Of a DNA stretch of 6,651 bases, positions 1-6,481 are shown one piece after another; position 1 is the first letter of the stretch, and each line of letters starts with the position of its first letter. The stretch is from Bacteroidales bacterium (GTDB taxonomy: Bacteria > Bacteroidota > Bacteroidia > Bacteroidales > JAAUTT01): contig JAAUTT010000250.1 of the NCBI GenBank assembly GCA_012031335.1, positions 1 through 6,651 on the forward strand, written 5' to 3'. Under the pieces are notes generated by a model. That model worked only from the letters and a program-made list of their open reading frames with translations. It had not been told where the DNA came from and ran no database searches. The position numbers and the translations under genes are program-made.

Positions 1-1557
1 AATAGTTTTCCAGTTTGCTCCTTCCTGAATTTGTAATTCAACCTTCTGACTGCGTCCATCCCATGGATGCCAGGGTTCAACCATGGAGAGGGTTTGAATG
101 GCTGTGGGTTTTCCCAGGTCGATTTCCAAAGTTGCTGATTTTTCACCTTTCGCTGCCTGCCACCTGTTTTTGGGGTCACCATCGGTTAAATTTGCAGGAT
201 TAGTATTTTCCGAAGTGGGGGTAGCTGTTACTTTCGCTCCCTGCGAAGGAACTGGCTGAACAACAGGTTCGCCGATAAATTCAACCGCAATAACTGATGC
301 AATTTTATCGGAGGCATAGGCAGGAAGCTGAATTGTGGAACGGTCCTTTCCTGGAGTAACTTTTAAATTACTTTTTTTATCGGCGAGCAGATAAGCTTTG
401 GTCACTTTGTTTGAAAATGGTACGTTAAGCTTTCCATCTACAGGCCAGTTGAATACATGCAAGTACAAAGTTTGTCCTTTGCGGGTAGCTCTTCCCCACG
501 ACAAATAGGGAAACGGACTTGCCTGAGTGCCATAAACTGCTTCGCCATTCAATTTCAGCCAGCTTCCCATTTCGCGGAGGTTTTGCTGGCATACTTCGGG
601 AATTACACCATAGGCATTGGGCCCGACATTCAGTAGAAAGTTTCCACCTTTGCTTACGATGTCAATCAGTTTTTGCAGCAGATCTTCGGTGCTTTTCCAT
701 CGGTCGTCCCAGGCATTATAGCCCCAATGTCCGTTCATTGTCATACAAACTTCCCAGTTACGGCCGGGAAAACCAGTGGCCGGAACAAACTGCTCAGGAG
801 TTTCAAGATCGCCACCCATTCCGGCACCCAAACGGTTGTTTGTAATCAGATTTGGATAAGGTTTTGTGAGATCGGCAAGCTTCTGGGCCATTTCTTTGGT
901 CATGTTGGTAGGAGTATCCCACCAAAGCACAGCAATATCACCATAATTCGAAAGTATTTCCTTTACCTGGGGAATAGCAATTTCTTCCACATATTTTGCC
1001 ATATCGCCCTTGTGTGTTTCGTCCCAATCGACATTTCCCGAAACAGCACCACCCGGATGATACCAGTCCTGCGCCTGCGAATAGTAAAAACCCAATTTCA
1101 TGTCATGTTTCCGGCAGGCTTCGACCAGCTCCTTCAGAATATCGCGTTTAAATGGGGTAGCATCCACTATGTTGTAAGGTGTGGCTTTCGATCCGAACAT
1201 GGCAAAACCATCGTGATGTTTCGATGTGATAACAATATACTTCTGGCCCGCATCTTTGGCCAGTTTTACCCAATCTTCGGCATTAAACTGGGTTGGATTG
1301 AACTGACTGGCTAAAGCTGCATATTCGGCGCGAGGTATCTTGGCTGAATGCATAATCCATTCGCCATACGTTGTTTTGTCGCCCCATTTTCCGGCAGGGA
1401 CCGAATAAATTCCCCAATGGATAAACATGCCGAATTTGGCATCTTTCCACCATTGCATTCTGGGGTCGTTTGGACGGGATACCTGCCCGCCATTGTTCTG
1501 GGCATTCGATGACAGGGCTGACAATGTAAATAATAATGCAAAAATTACCTTATTCAT
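1..1557 (-). CDS. Secreted GH29 alpha-L-fucosidase with C-terminal discoidin-like domain (3' end cut off by window edge)
   Basis: 519 codons read open from the ATG at 1557-1555 to base 1 with no stop, so the C-terminus lies outside the window. Residues 1-19 form a signal peptide with a likely cut at SNA|Q, predicting export to the periplasm or cell surface. The GH29 catalytic barrel covers about residues 30-345: FGMFIHWG (42-49), KHHDGFAMF with H114-H115-D116, the nucleophile motif LWWD with D214, an ETPE motif at 252-255 that is a candidate acid/base region, and LNVGP at 309-313 followed by the family-typical NGEAVYGT. A beta-sandwich follows to about 430, then a Pro-rich linker (PVVQPVP) and, from about 440, a discoidin/F5-8C-like carbohydrate-binding module (LTDGDPKNRW around W466, then LEIDLG). 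The family releases terminal alpha-L-fucose by a retaining mechanism; linkage preference cannot be read here. The start is favoured by the signal peptide and an A-rich leader (AAACAAGAAAAAC). It lies 100 bases after the DUF4450 gene and is probably co-transcribed. Confidence 0.93.
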   Translation of the reverse strand, partial: MNKVIFALLFTLSALSSNAQNNGGQVSRPNDPRMQWWKDAKFGMFIHWGIYSVPAGKWGDKTTYGEWIMHSAKIPRAEYAALASQFNPTQFNAEDWVKLAKDAGQKYIVITSKHHDGFAMFGSKATPYNIVDATPFKRDILKELVEACRKHDMKLGFYYSQAQDWYHPGGAVSGNVDWDETHKGDMAKYVEEIAIPQVKEILSNYGDIAVLWWDTPTNMTKEMAQKLADLTKPYPNLITNNRLGAGMGGDLETPEQFVPATGFPGRNWEVCMTMNGHWGYNAWDDRWKSTEDLLQKLIDIVSKGGNFLLNVGPNAYGVIPEVCQQNLREMGSWLKLNGEAVYGTQASPFPYLSWGRATRKGQTLYLHVFNWPVDGKLNVPFSNKVTKAYLLADKKSNLKVTPGKDRSTIQLPAYASDKIASVIAVEFIGEPVVQPVPSQGAKVTATPTSENTNPANLTDGDPKNRWQAAKGEKSATLEIDLGKPTAIQTLSMVEPWHPWDGRSQKVELQIQEGANWKTI

Positions 1558-1657
1558 GTTTTTCTTGTTTAGTGTTTCGTTTGTTTCTAATGTCTTATAA
1601 TGGGTTTTTAAGTTTGGGGGGGGTCGTAAGCCTCAAGGCTATTGTGTTAGCTGTAAA
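1558..1657. other. Intergenic spacer with a G8/C8 homopolymer
   Basis: This 100-base gap separates the stop of the DUF4450 gene (TGA, 1660-1658) from the fucosidase start. It holds a run of eight G (1616-1623; C8 on the transcribed strand) about 59 bases upstream of the fucosidase ATG, followed on the minus strand by an A/T-rich leader. I found no match to the Bacteroidota -7 consensus TAnnTTTG and no stem followed by a T tract, so read-through from the upstream gene is the simplest reading. Confidence 0.6.
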
Positions 1658-3763
1658 TCAGGGGCTTTTCATCACCGAAATTCCTATCAGCCCTACCACC
1701 ACCTCCTGCGACAATGCTTCGAGGGTGACACTTTTCAATACTGTACCCTTCCGCATTTTGAGGTTCAGCAGCATGGCACGGCAATTTTCTCCCAACCTAA
1801 CCGTTTCAGGGAGTTTAGCAGGAAGACAAAATCTGTCGACTTCGGCAGTATAATCTGTTCGGCTCCCCTGACCAGGTGCAGTGGCATGTGAGTCGATGGT
1901 GCTCAGGTTCCAGTAATTTACAGGTGGCACAAGTTCCAGGGAATCGGTTTGTCCATCTTCGTAGTTCAGCCGGACGACTGCATTTGCAATCTGACACTGC
2001 ATTACATTGGTTGACCCCGATACCAGGAACCATATTGCATCGCCCGATTTGCCTACTGGGAATTCGATTTTATGCGGGTAATTATCCCACATGGAAGTGA
2101 AAGCGACATTTTTCTCCCCCTCAGTCCAAATAAAAGGTACACCCTGCGGCGTAACCAATCGGTTTGAGCCATCGAGCATGGAATTTACCTGATCTGTTTT
2201 AATTTCAGGAGAAAACTTTTTCCAGTGCCAGAAAGTCCAGGGGGAATAGCCATCGGTTCCCAAACGTACCGAAACAGTATTTGGTCGCGGCGACAGATAT
2301 TGTTGCTTGTATATGGTTGTGATATCTGCGTTGAGCTTGCCTAATATGTTAATACTATCGAAAGTCGCATCTTTCGGAACCTTTTCCACATATCTGTCCG
2401 CTTCCCTGGCATCGCCAGCGGGGTCGTTTATTCTGATGCGAAACACTCTCCACTGAGGCGCTTTACCGGCCATCACCTCTGCAATAACCGTATGAAAACC
2501 TTTACTTCCTTTTAACTTCGCTGAGAAAGAACCCTTTTCAACCTTCACCGAATCAAATATGCCCTGTGGATCTTTCACTGAAATGATTTGAGCATCTCCG
2601 ACATCGATTTTCATCTTATCGCCCACATTTCCCATCAAGGTTTCAATCGCTGAGAAGGATGATGATTTCCCGGTTTCGATAACAACTTCTGCATTGGTGG
2701 CAGAATTGATCTCAATAAACACCAGGCTGCAACCGATTCCAGGCTTCAGTTTCCAATCAGCTTTTTTACCATTCAGCATCACATTTTTGACATCGCTGGT
2801 TTGAACCGGCAGTAACAATTCCAGATTTGCGGTTTTTGCCAGCCTTACAGAATAATTCACCTTTGTTTTATTGCGTGTGAATGCAATTTTCACATCGGGA
2901 ACTTCAATGGAAGCATTGTTCCATGCCGATGGAAACTGAGGGGCGATTTTTACCTTATTATTAGGATAGTCGGGCAGGTAACCAAAAAGTCCCGAAACCA
3001 AAGTGCGTGCAAACGGATGGATACAATCTCCAAAATCCAGGCCACCCTGAACTCCACCCAGGTTGCCCGGTGAAAGGTGATTAAATGCTGTACGCAGAAA
3101 TGTTCCCCGGAAAATATCATAGCCATCGTCGGGCAATCCTGCCAGAAAATAACTTAAAGCCAGATGGTAGTTGTCGCCCGGCCACAATTCGCGCACCGAC
3201 CATATTCCGGGAATCCAGTTAGAAGCCCACACCTGACGTCCGCCATAAGGCATACGATCGTTCTGCAGCGCCCATTCGGTATAATAAACTGATTCGATGG
3301 ATTGCTCCGCAGTGACAAGACCAGCGTCAACGGGCAGAAAAATGCTATAAAGCCACGGATCGGTATGCAGCCGTTCGTGACCGCCCTGTTCGCGGTAAGA
3401 GCCAGCATAGCCTTTATCGGTAATCCATAGTTTGCTGAAAAAACCCTTTGTGATTTTCCCGAGCATCTGGTTGTGATAATCCTCAGCTTTTTTATCACCG
3501 GCATTCCTGGCCATGTCTCGTGCAGCAAGGTGTCCGCGGTAGGCATACGAAGTTTCTTCGGCACACCCGCCACCATTATACCATTGGGAGTCGGTTGGCC
3601 ATGTATTGATATAACTTTCGTAGATGCCATCTCCATCGGGATCGAAGCAATCGCGAATCCAGATTAAATGCAGTTCAAGTGCTTCGCGGAAAAACTTTAT
3701 CAGTTCCGGATCGGCTGTCCACCGATATTCTTCTACAATCTGGTCGAAAAACTGGGTTTGCAT
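1658..3763 (-). CDS. DUF4450-type protein, C-terminal portion (six-hairpin-like domain plus beta domains); second half of a split gene
   Basis: 701 residues are open from the ATG at 3763 to TGA at 1660-1658. This half has no signal peptide, and its first residues continue the upstream ORF with which it overlaps by 31 bases, so it is probably not an independent gene. Residues about 1-270 are helical with motifs typical of (alpha/alpha)6 six-hairpin glycosidases: FDPDGDGIYESY (40-51), the Trp/Gly/Glu-rich stretch QWYNGGGCAEE (60-70), DPWLYS (135-140), VRELWPGDNY (190-199) and DFGDCIHPFARTL (243-255). A beta region follows (APQFPSAW, 274-281). The last 60 or so residues (FCLP, LGENCRAMLLNL, EALSQEVVVGLIG) form a beta-rich tail resembling that of DUF4450 proteins as I recall them. 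The fold suggests a glycoside hydrolase on a plant- or algal-type glycan, but I know no established activity to assign. Candidate acids are E69, E70, E191 and D246 of this ORF. The family name comes from memory of sequence character, not a search. Confidence 0.75.
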   Translation of the reverse strand: MQTQFFDQIVEEYRWTADPELIKFFREALELHLIWIRDCFDPDGDGIYESYINTWPTDSQWYNGGGCAEETSYAYRGHLAARDMARNAGDKKAEDYHNQMLGKITKGFFSKLWITDKGYAGSYREQGGHERLHTDPWLYSIFLPVDAGLVTAEQSIESVYYTEWALQNDRMPYGGRQVWASNWIPGIWSVRELWPGDNYHLALSYFLAGLPDDGYDIFRGTFLRTAFNHLSPGNLGGVQGGLDFGDCIHPFARTLVSGLFGYLPDYPNNKVKIAPQFPSAWNNASIEVPDVKIAFTRNKTKVNYSVRLAKTANLELLLPVQTSDVKNVMLNGKKADWKLKPGIGCSLVFIEINSATNAEVVIETGKSSSFSAIETLMGNVGDKMKIDVGDAQIISVKDPQGIFDSVKVEKGSFSAKLKGSKGFHTVIAEVMAGKAPQWRVFRIRINDPAGDAREADRYVEKVPKDATFDSINILGKLNADITTIYKQQYLSPRPNTVSVRLGTDGYSPWTFWHWKKFSPEIKTDQVNSMLDGSNRLVTPQGVPFIWTEGEKNVAFTSMWDNYPHKIEFPVGKSGDAIWFLVSGSTNVMQCQIANAVVRLNYEDGQTDSLELVPPVNYWNLSTIDSHATAPGQGSRTDYTAEVDRFCLPAKLPETVRLGENCRAMLLNLKMRKGTVLKSVTLEALSQEVVVGLIGISVMKSP

Positions 3764-4974
3764 GTCGTAAAATTTCTGTCCTTATCAATTCTTCCAACAC
3801 CATAAAAACGTGAATCGGCATGTTGTTCCGTAAGCAGGGTAGCCGAATCGGCCTTCGCCTCTTTTTTTTCTGAAGTTTTGATCTGAAATCCGCAATAAAA
3901 GGCAGCTTCGGCTTTAACCCGGTCGTGCCAGCCATACATGGTACCTCCAAAAATAGTGCGCCATCCCGGGAAACGGCTATTCCACTGCATGGTTCCATGG
4001 ACAAACACCGGAGGATACCAGGTGCCATCGATAGCTGCAACCGAAGCGCGCGCAACTGCATCCAGGTAAGGATCGGGTGTGTTGATTTTTAACCGCTCTT
4101 CAAAAGCATCGGTTCTCTTTTTCCCTTCGGCGAAAGCTGTTTCAGGGTTAGTAATCCAGGACGATTGGGCTATTTCAGAAGTTTTAAATGCTTCGAAAGC
4201 CCAGTACACAGGTTTATTGTTTTCGGGAGAAATTTTGCCGGCAAGAATTGGCAAATCTGCCTGAGCTGATTTACTCAATCCTTCTGAATTGTTCCATTTA
4301 GCAGCTTCAGCCATGAATGCCTCAGTTACAATGCTGCAATTTCCTTCCACAGTGAAGAGCTTTATTTCAGCCTCTTCATCGGGAAGCGAAATCCGAAAGC
4401 CATCCTTGATTTCAACCATATTACCCTTGCAATCTTCGGGATTAAAGTTCCACGAGAGCAAATCGGGTTGTCCCATGACATCGAATTTCCAGGAGAGATT
4501 CTGCTTTTTAAACCATTTCGCCCCGCCAAAAGTCCAAAGAATCCTGTCGCCCTTTTGAATGCCGCCGGCTGTCATACATATAGCCATTCCGGTGGTTCCA
4601 GCCATTGGCAAAACCTCTAAAGTAATTTTAAGCCCGGGAAATTCAGGATCGGTTATTGCCCACGACATTTTACCAGGCCGATACAACGATGTAACCTGCC
4701 CACAGTGTTGTAACCATTTCGATTTTCCATTCCTTTCCAAGGCCATCATAAATGTCCCAAATACATACTGATCTTTTGCCAGACGCATAACAGGCTGATC
4801 TCCGGCAAGGACAAAAGCATTGGTATTGTTGATGTACAGAGGCCGGTTATTGTAGCGACCGGTATTTTGTCCAACAATGGCCCCATCTTTAACAGTATAG
4901 TTATTTGTTTGTGCAAATATGGGAGACAAACCCCACAAAAACAGGCAGAAAGAGATAATAAACTGTTTATTCAT
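3733..4974 (-). CDS. DUF4450-type protein, N-terminal portion (signal peptide and beta domain); first half of a split gene
   Basis: 413 residues are open from the ATG at 4974-4972 to TAG at 3735-3733. Residues 1-21 are a signal peptide with a likely cut at IFA|Q, so the product is exported. The segment after it (GRYNNRPLYINNTNAFVLAGD, about residues 39-59) and the mainly beta character to about residue 240 fit the N-terminal domain of DUF4450 proteins; from about 285 the chain becomes helical (DAFEERL, then DGTWYPPVFVHG, RFPGWR and YGWHDRVKAEAAF), beginning the six-hairpin-like domain. The family-like sequence runs to R400-N-F; the final 11 residues, from T403, look like out-of-frame readthrough. 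Changing frame by one base at 3769-3775 joins it to YDM-QTQFFDQ of the next ORF, giving a protein of about 1105 residues, consistent with one intact ancestral gene. The start is 66 bases after the GH106-like remnant, again suggesting one transcript. Confidence 0.75.
   Translation of the reverse strand: MNKQFIISFCLFLWGLSPIFAQTNNYTVKDGAIVGQNTGRYNNRPLYINNTNAFVLAGDQPVMRLAKDQYVFGTFMMALERNGKSKWLQHCGQVTSLYRPGKMSWAITDPEFPGLKITLEVLPMAGTTGMAICMTAGGIQKGDRILWTFGGAKWFKKQNLSWKFDVMGQPDLLSWNFNPEDCKGNMVEIKDGFRISLPDEEAEIKLFTVEGNCSIVTEAFMAEAAKWNNSEGLSKSAQADLPILAGKISPENNKPVYWAFEAFKTSEIAQSSWITNPETAFAEGKKRTDAFEERLKINTPDPYLDAVARASVAAIDGTWYPPVFVHGTMQWNSRFPGWRTIFGGTMYGWHDRVKAEAAFYCGFQIKTSEKKEAKADSATLLTEQHADSRFYGVGRIDKDRNFTTCKPSFSTRL
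3769..3775 (-). other. Frame-change point in the DUF4450 gene; A-AAT-TTT heptamer
   Basis: On the coding strand the frame reads AGA-AAT-TTT-ACG and meets TAG 11 codons after the TTT. Reading one base back after TTT gives TAC-GAC-ATG and enters the long downstream frame (N-F-Y-D-M). One additional T in the T4 run, or one additional A in the A3 run, would also restore a single frame. The heptamer AAATTTT sits in the phase required of an X-XXY-YYZ minus-one slippery site. A lost base, real or from sequencing, is the more likely cause; programmed slippage is possible but unproven. Confidence 0.55.
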
Positions 4975-5040
4975 TTGTACTGAAATTTCTCACTTATTAA
5001 TACTAAAAATAAAGGTAAGTTACAATGATTGCTCTATACC

Positions 5041-5292
5041 TCAAGGCCGGACAACAGATTCATTTAATAATTTTACAGGCCCAACCAAACCGGCAGGTTT
5101 AAGCGGACTGTCGCTACGGTAATAATACCATATGAAATTAGATCCCATCCAGAGCCACCAAACATAAGGAAGGACGGGAGTTGGAGGAGAAAGGAAATGT
5201 TTTTCGAAGATATTTTCTTTTTGTTCAATTATCTGGGAAATAATAACGATGCTTATTAATAATAAGCAAGTTACAATGAAATAAATTTTCAT
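5041..5292 (-). pseudogene. GH106-like alpha-L-rhamnosidase remnant: N-terminus joined in frame to C-terminus
   Basis: An 83-residue ORF runs from the ATG at 5292-5290 to TGA at 5043-5041. Residues 1-20 are a hydrophobic signal peptide. Residues 29-53 (FEKHFLSPP, then PYVWWLWMGSNF) resemble the start of mature GH106-type alpha-L-rhamnosidases, where VWW-x-WM-x-x-N begins the catalytic domain. Residues 55-73 (WYYYRSDSPLKPAGLVGPVKL) resemble the very end of the same proteins, where a SPL-x-P-x-GL-x-GPV segment closes the last beta domain. Family members are around 1000 residues, so nearly everything between, including the catalytic site, is missing; the joint falls near codons 53-56 (about 5125-5136). 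An in-frame internal deletion is the simplest account; a collapsed assembly is the alternative. No catalytic activity is expected. It lies between the GH43-like and DUF4450 genes, so the ancestral operon probably held a rhamnosidase-type enzyme. The resemblance is from memory of family motifs. Confidence 0.6.
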
Positions 5293-5403
5293 AAATTTAA
5301 TTTTGGCAGTAACAGGTATTCAGCTGTAATTCAAGCTCTGAATATAGGTAATCATATGATTTCAGACTTGAATGATTCCGTTAATTCAATGCATAATTCA
5401 GAT
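5293..5403. other. Intergenic spacer with an imperfect inverted repeat
   Basis: The 111 bases between the GH43-like stop and the GH106-like remnant contain a 7-base inverted repeat, TATTCAG (5317-5323) and CTGAATA (5338-5344), with a 14-base loop. No T tract follows it on the minus strand, so it is at best a weak processing or pausing structure. No promoter-like motif is evident. Confidence 0.35.
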
Positions 5404-6429
5404 TTAAATTTTAATAAGTGGACCCATCTTTTCCCAGCATACATCAATATTCGATATCTTCCAGGTTCTGCCGTTGTCATTGTTTCCCTGAAAGAACAGG
5501 TAGGTTCTGTTTCCATCGTCGAAAATATGGGGGTGGCCCGATTCCGATGAATTCCATTCTCCCGGGTTGCCGTTTTTCAGAAATGGGACATCCGATATTC
5601 TTTTCCACTGAATACCATCGGAACTTTCGGCAATTCCAATCTGTTGAGGCTGATTGTTATAGTTGCCTGCATAAAACATATAAAGTTTGTTATTCCTTTC
5701 AATGATAGAAGCTCCTTCAATGCAATTTCCCTCCCAGGGTAATTCCGGTTTCAGGATAGGACCTTCGAGAGATTGATGCGTCCATTCCTGGCGGTTAAAG
5801 CGGGTATTTGCCGGAGTAGTGGCCACTCCTAACATCTGGATTTTGTAGTCAGTATCCCGGGTTACATAGTAAAGGTAAAATCTGTTCCTGAAGAAATATA
5901 CTTCAGCATCAATGGCTCTACCGCAATTCCAATCGCCGTCAGGTTGAAAAATAGGGTTTGTGGTATTCCGGATAAATGTTAAGCCATCAACTGACCATGC
6001 ATGACAGATGGCGTCGTTTTTTCCGTTTCCATAGGTTTGGTAGAAAAGATGCACCGTGTCGCGGACTACAATGGCACAAGGCGCAGCAAATCCTTTCGAC
6101 TCGTAAGTTGCCCCGGGATCTGTACCTACTTCTCCCATTCTTTCCCATTTTATCAAATCGGAACTTTCTGCTATTCCTATTCCCCAACCATGCACTGTGC
6201 CTTTTTTATCAGTAAACCCGGGAACAGAATAATACATCAGGTATTTCTGATTAAATCGGATTACATGCGGATCTTTGGAGAAAGGCCTTGAAAGGCGGAT
6301 TGTATCTCCAAACATCATCTGATTAGTTTGCGAATGACTGGTTACCGAAGTTGACAAAATAGAAATCAAAACAAAACATCTTAATCCCAGGCGCATTTTT
6401 TCAGTTAAAGAGGTTTCAATGAATTTCAT
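5404..6429 (-). CDS. Secreted GH43-like five-bladed beta-propeller glycosidase
   Basis: 341 residues end at TAA (5406-5404) and appear complete. The sequence shows repeated propeller-blade signatures: SKDPHVIRFNQKYLMYYS (51-68), GIGIAESSDLIKWE (83-96), RDTVHLFY (123-130), IDAEVYFFRNRFYLYY (173-188), IEGASIIERNNKLYMFYAG (237-255), a second GIAESSDGIQWK (265-276) and YLFFQG (310-315). The spacing of D53 (in DP), D174 and E238 (in EGA) matches the general base, pKa-modulating Asp and general acid of GH43, clan GH-F, so the triad looks intact; GH117 or another clan member remains possible. The usual role is removal of arabinofuranose, xylose or a related sugar from side chains, but the substrate cannot be read here. 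There is a signal peptide. If translation begins at M1 the n-region carries two Glu and is long; starting at M12 (ATG at 6396-6394, A-rich leader, MRLGLRCFVLISIL) gives a more normal signal peptide ending near SHSQ, so the annotated start may be 33 bases too early. Confidence 0.85.
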   Translation of the reverse strand: MKFIETSLTEKMRLGLRCFVLISILSTSVTSHSQTNQMMFGDTIRLSRPFSKDPHVIRFNQKYLMYYSVPGFTDKKGTVHGWGIGIAESSDLIKWERMGEVGTDPGATYESKGFAAPCAIVVRDTVHLFYQTYGNGKNDAICHAWSVDGLTFIRNTTNPIFQPDGDWNCGRAIDAEVYFFRNRFYLYYVTRDTDYKIQMLGVATTPANTRFNRQEWTHQSLEGPILKPELPWEGNCIEGASIIERNNKLYMFYAGNYNNQPQQIGIAESSDGIQWKRISDVPFLKNGNPGEWNSSESGHPHIFDDGNRTYLFFQGNNDNGRTWKISNIDVCWEKMGPLIKI

Positions 6430-6481
6430 GGAATTCTATATTTTTAATTGATACCTGAACCAGTCAACATCAACATCTCTA

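Noticed and set aside
519..1314. Long plus-strand ORFs of 108 and 213 residues
   Set aside because: They lie wholly antisense to the intact GH29 gene and show no recognisable domain, signal peptide or start context; they are frame shadows.
1629..1640. AGCC-TCAA-GGCT hairpin after the DUF4450 stop, as a terminator
   Set aside because: The stem is only four base pairs and no T tract follows on the transcribed strand.
3154..3636. Minus-strand 160-residue ORF inside the DUF4450 region
   Set aside because: It is an alternative frame of the region encoding the six-hairpin-like domain, whose own frame carries all the recognisable motifs.
3675..4061. Minus-strand 128-residue ORF across the frame-break point, considered as the true link between the two DUF4450 halves
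   Set aside because: Its sequence is Arg/Leu/Cys-rich with no family resemblance, while the 413- and 701-residue ORFs join directly by a one-base shift.
5010..5017. TACCTTTA on the minus strand upstream of the DUF4450 start, as a Bacteroidota -7 element
   Set aside because: It has one mismatch to TAnnTTTG, and the nearest TTG lies about 24 bases upstream, outside the spacing I would expect; not supportable as a promoter.
5041..5292. The 83-residue ORF as a new small secreted or membrane peptide
   Set aside because: Its two halves resemble opposite ends of a GH106-like enzyme, which explains the sequence better than a new gene; kept only as the alternative.
5976..6291. Plus-strand ORFs of 79 and 96 residues
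   Set aside because: Antisense to the intact GH43-like gene, Cys/Phe/His-rich shadow translations without domain character.
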